Below are positions 60,967 to 64,000 of a stretch of 64,000 nucleotides of DNA, in pieces. Below the pieces are notes generated by a model. That model worked only from the letters and a program-made list of their open reading frames with translations. It was not told the origin of the DNA and ran no database searches. Each line of letters starts with the position of its first letter. The first letter of the stretch is position 1. This DNA comes from Ciborinia camelliae. Lineage: Eukaryota > Ascomycota > Leotiomycetes > Helotiales > Sclerotiniaceae. The position numbers and the translations under genes are program-made. The stretch covers positions 22,622 through 86,621 of the forward strand of contig JANPYM010000002.1 of assembly GCA_025890175.1 (NCBI GenBank). The letters are read 5' to 3'.

Positions 60967-62877
60967 TCAAAAGAATCTTCCGGATCCCGATCCTGATCCT
61001 GATCCCGATCCTGATCCATCTACGCCTCCACCTGCGCCTGCGCCTCCGCCTACCCGTATTTTACTCGATGGATTTTCTAAATTTGTATTTCCATTTCCAT
61101 TTCCATTCGCACTCCCACCTTCACCCGCACCCTCACTAACTCTTTTCCCTCCCTTTTTATTCTCCCTATTCAACTTCAACTCCCCCCTGATCGGGGGATC
61201 CGGAACCGGGGGAAATTTCCCCAACCTCTTCGGACTCCTCCCACTAATCCTCGCCCTCATCACGCGTTGATGAAAGTCCTCGCGCGCCCGCATCAACACC
61301 TTAACCAACTGTTTATGATTCCCCTCTCTCTTAACCGCCTCATGCAGCGCCGTCTCCCCCGCGTTATTTTCCATCTTGAACAGGTGGGGCTTCGCGACGG
61401 CGAGCACCAGTTCGACGATCTGCGGGGATGCATAGCGCGCGGCGTAGTGCATGATATTATTCCCTTCGCGGGTGACGAGGGAGGAGTTTTGCGTTTTGAT
61501 GAGCAGGTACGAGATGAGACGGTCGTGGAATGAGGGGTCCTTGGTGGGTTTGCGGATCGCGGCGTGTAAGGGGGTTTCATCCAGGGGTTTGGAGAGGAGG
61601 TGAAAATTAGCTCCGGCATTGCCGATAATCTCGATGATTTCGCAATCGGAGCGTCGCTCGCGATGTTTCTCGATCAGGGAATGGAGGGTGGGGAGTTCGA
61701 GGTCGATCTTGCAGCTGGATTGGAGGTTGACGAGGTGCATCACCATGGTGGAATCTCCTCCTTTGATACTTCTCCATAGTTGTTTTTGGATTTCGGCGAT
61801 GACTTTGGGTTTGGAGGCAGAGGAGAATCGTGGGAGGATGACTTCAAAAAGAGGGTAACATCGATGGAGGATCGCTACCTCGAGCGCATTGCGACCGGTG
61901 ATATCTCGAAATTCCACGTCTGCTCCAGCGGATATCAAGTTTTTACAAAAAGACCACGACTTACATCGGATCGCCTGATGTAAAGGTGCCAACTGTTGAC
62001 TATTGACCAGGGAGAAAAATTCCGGTCGACTTCTCATTTGTGAAACGAGAAAATTGCCCATATCTTCAAAACCGCAACGAGCCACCCAATGGAGTAAAGT
62101 ATCATTACTCCCTTCCAATACTTGGAAGACATTGACTCCATTTTCCAAGAAATGTTTGATGATTGGTTGTGCTTGGGGAATTCCCGTAGCTAGGAATATC
62201 GGTGGGATTCCTTCTGAATCGACATTCGAGTTAAGATCTCCACCTCTTGCCCTCACAGCATCAATGATTTTTATCACCGCTCCTATCTTCGTTCCCACCC
62301 TTAAATCCAACAATGCATAAACCAAGACTGATTGATTGGATTGATTGAGTGCTAAAACATCCGCACCAGCTTCCAGCAAAATATCAACCGATTCGGCTTG
62401 TCCCGCGATGGCAGCAGAATGTAATACGGTATTATCGGACCAGTCACGTGAATTGACATCGAGACCTTTCTGGATGAACAACCTCAAGAGTTTTTCATGG
62501 CCGGTGGCAGCCAATAAATGTAACCACGTAGCCCCATTTCTTTCTCTTCCCCCAAAGCGAGTTTGGGCCCATTCCAGAGATCGATTGGCGAAATATTCCA
62601 TAACATAATTGGATCCCCAGCGAGGAACGCAAGACCACACCAGTCGTTGAGAAACATAACTGCGACCACGACTATAAACCCATATTGATCTCGCTCGGGG
62701 ATCCGGTTCATTATCTGTAGGTGGTCGAAAGTGACGACGAAAAGCTTTTAGATATAGTTGAGGAGTGAGGATCGTCGCATGACGTATGGAGGTCTGAACT
62801 AATGCATTAAGTGGAGCTCTTCGAAGACAATCTCCAATGCATTGAATTATTTCTGGCGGAAGTTGATTGAAATCCAT
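60967..62877 (-). CDS. Ankyrin repeat protein with F-box-like N-terminus
   Basis: A single exon encodes 636 aa. Residues 1-45 (LPPEIIQCIGDCL...) resemble an F-box, which would suggest an adaptor for SCF ubiquitin ligase. Ankyrin repeats follow from about 112: GATWLHLLAATGHEKLLRLF, then TVLHSAAIAGQAESVDILLE and GADV, and later repeats (DETPLHAAIR, NIMHYAARYASPQIVELVL, GETALHEAVK) to about 535. The C-terminal 100 residues are basic then Gly/Asn/Ser-rich, ending in a (GS)n run encoded by a GATCCT-type microsatellite. Length and architecture are common for fungal ankyrin proteins; the target is unknown. The long intron-free frame contrasts with its neighbours. Confidence 0.88.
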   Translation of the reverse strand: MDFNQLPPEIIQCIGDCLRRAPLNALVQTSIRHATILTPQLYLKAFRRHFRPPTDNEPDPRARSIWVYSRGRSYVSQRLVWSCVPRWGSNYVMEYFANRSLEWAQTRFGGRERNGATWLHLLAATGHEKLLRLFIQKGLDVNSRDWSDNTVLHSAAIAGQAESVDILLEAGADVLALNQSNQSVLVYALLDLRVGTKIGAVIKIIDAVRARGGDLNSNVDSEGIPPIFLATGIPQAQPIIKHFLENGVNVFQVLEGSNDTLLHWVARCGFEDMGNFLVSQMRSRPEFFSLVNSQQLAPLHQAIRCKSWSFCKNLISAGADVEFRDITGRNALEVAILHRCYPLFEVILPRFSSASKPKVIAEIQKQLWRSIKGGDSTMVMHLVNLQSSCKIDLELPTLHSLIEKHRERRSDCEIIEIIGNAGANFHLLSKPLDETPLHAAIRKPTKDPSFHDRLISYLLIKTQNSSLVTREGNNIMHYAARYASPQIVELVLAVAKPHLFKMENNAGETALHEAVKREGNHKQLVKVLMRAREDFHQRVMRARISGRSPKRLGKFPPVPDPPIRGELKLNRENKKGGKRVSEGAGEGGSANGNGNGNTNLENPSSKIRVGGGAGAGGGVDGSGSGSGSGSGSGRFF

Positions 62878-64000
62878 GGTTGAAACTTTGTATTGTATCT
62901 GTGTATCCTATGTACCGGGGTATCTCAATATCTCAAGGTGAATTCAAGGAGGTTTTGAGGATATATTGATGAAAAGATATTGAGCTAAGTTGAAATATTG
63001 CATCAAGACTTTGATTTAATTGAATAAGGTAGGTAGATCAAGTCTTGATGAGAGGAGGGGAGGGGAGAAGTTTCGTTGATTCCAGTGGAGGTTTGAAAGG
63101 TCAAAGTTTGTCGTGGTTCAATAGAATGAGGGGAACTGTAGATACCTAGGTACCTAGGTATGGAACCAGGCAACTGTTATGAGGTCCACGGTACCTAGGG
63201 ATTATGTATAAAATGAAACAAAATCCCCTTCAGACGATATCGAAATTGAGGTGAAAATTAAAGTCAGTGTCTAGGGAGAAAGAAAGAAAGAAAGAAAGAA
63301 AGAAGAGAGAAAGAAATATATAATAAGGCTGGATTTCAAGATATGTGAGTACCTAATAGGTAGGTATCGTACCGTACCGGAGTTGAAGAACTGGTTACCT
63401 ACAATGAGGCTTTATCCAGTAACATTCACTACGATACCAGGTAGGTAAATTCAAGCAATTCCAATTGTATCTTGTACCTCAGGTGTATTGTAAGGCAAGT
63501 TACCTAGGTAGGTAATGAATATATGGCGTGATAAATTATCTTCAATTTAAATGTAAATGCTAAGTCTTTCCAGGTGTCTTTTGATATGTAGGTAGGTAGG
63601 TGGGGGAGGTATTTCAAACAATTCAAGATCCAGGTAATTGAAGCCTTTCGTAAAGTATTGACCGTTCTTCTTGTATGGATGTACGAGTGAGTACCTTAGA
63701 TAGCTGGAGGTATGTAGTAAGGTTATCGATGAGTATAGGTTGCAGTATGAATATTTGGGTAGTAGTACAAGAGAAGAAGGAAGAACAACTCATGAATTTT
63801 ATGTGCGGACTAGTAGATGGAGATTAACTAGATCCAGATAGATACCTTAGGTTAAGCCCTGGTAAGGTGAACCTAGTACCTACCTACCTACTTATTATTA
63901 TTTGTCCACGGCTACGTACGGGTGATGAATTTTGTATCAATTTGTATTAACAACAAGTCCTGCTTATAATAGAGTAACGGAACGGGCTGGACTGGCCTGG
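62878..64000. promoter_or_regulatory. Upstream region of the ankyrin gene
   Basis: No coding frame. It carries the promoter of the F-box-like/ankyrin gene next to 62878, a (GAAA)n run at about 63280-63305 and several palindromic ACCTAGGTA(GGTA) motifs (near 63145, 63190, 63505, 63590, 63880). Confidence 0.6.

Overview
The window is nuclear DNA of a filamentous ascomycete. Short GT-AG introns with CTAAC-type branch points, Zn2Cys6 and ankyrin/HeLo-like genes, and an AT-saturated block with the C-to-T/G-to-A signature of repeat-induced point mutation (RIP) all point to Pezizomycotina. The density of ACCT/AGGT microsatellites and the lineage-specific protein types make a Leotiomycetes (Helotiales, Sclerotiniaceae-like) source my best guess; this is inference, not proof.

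Layout. 1-13.3 kb: gene-sparse euchromatin with a choline sulfatase (-), a secreted GPI-type protein (-) and a HeLo-like/ankyrin gene (+). 14.9-32.4 kb: an island of roughly 10% GC built from RIP-mutated transposons. It contains a complete 6,000-bp LTR retrotransposon (reverse orientation, CTAAT target duplication), an unmutated solo LTR (TATTT duplication), a Tc1/mariner-like inverted terminal repeat at each edge, and two 10-N assembly gaps. Each gap is flanked by nearly identical copies of 1.7 or 2.0 kb that are most likely unmerged contig overlaps. 32.4-34.2 kb: a decayed, unrecognised coding region. 34.2-64 kb: a CoA-type Nudix hydrolase, a 447-aa glutamine-rich protein whose start lies just downstream of a solo LTR, a 126-aa three-exon protein, a SET-MYND protein, cyanase, a 56-aa peptide made of five RGC-x-x-QK repeats, a one-finger C2H2-like protein, a Zn2Cys6 transcription factor with a +1 frameshift at a G9 run, and an F-box-like/ankyrin protein. 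Long spacers are rich in microsatellites.

The genes do not form an obvious pathway or cluster. Choline sulfatase (sulfur and choline release) and cyanase (cyanate detoxification, nitrogen release) are scavenging enzymes but lie 42 kb apart. The strongest leads are the solo-LTR promoter with perfect target duplication and ATG-free leader, the tandem-repeat cysteine peptide, the symmetric RIP edges inside both LTRs of the retrotransposon, and the homopolymer frameshift in the Zn2Cys6 gene. I saw no tRNA, rRNA or CRISPR array.
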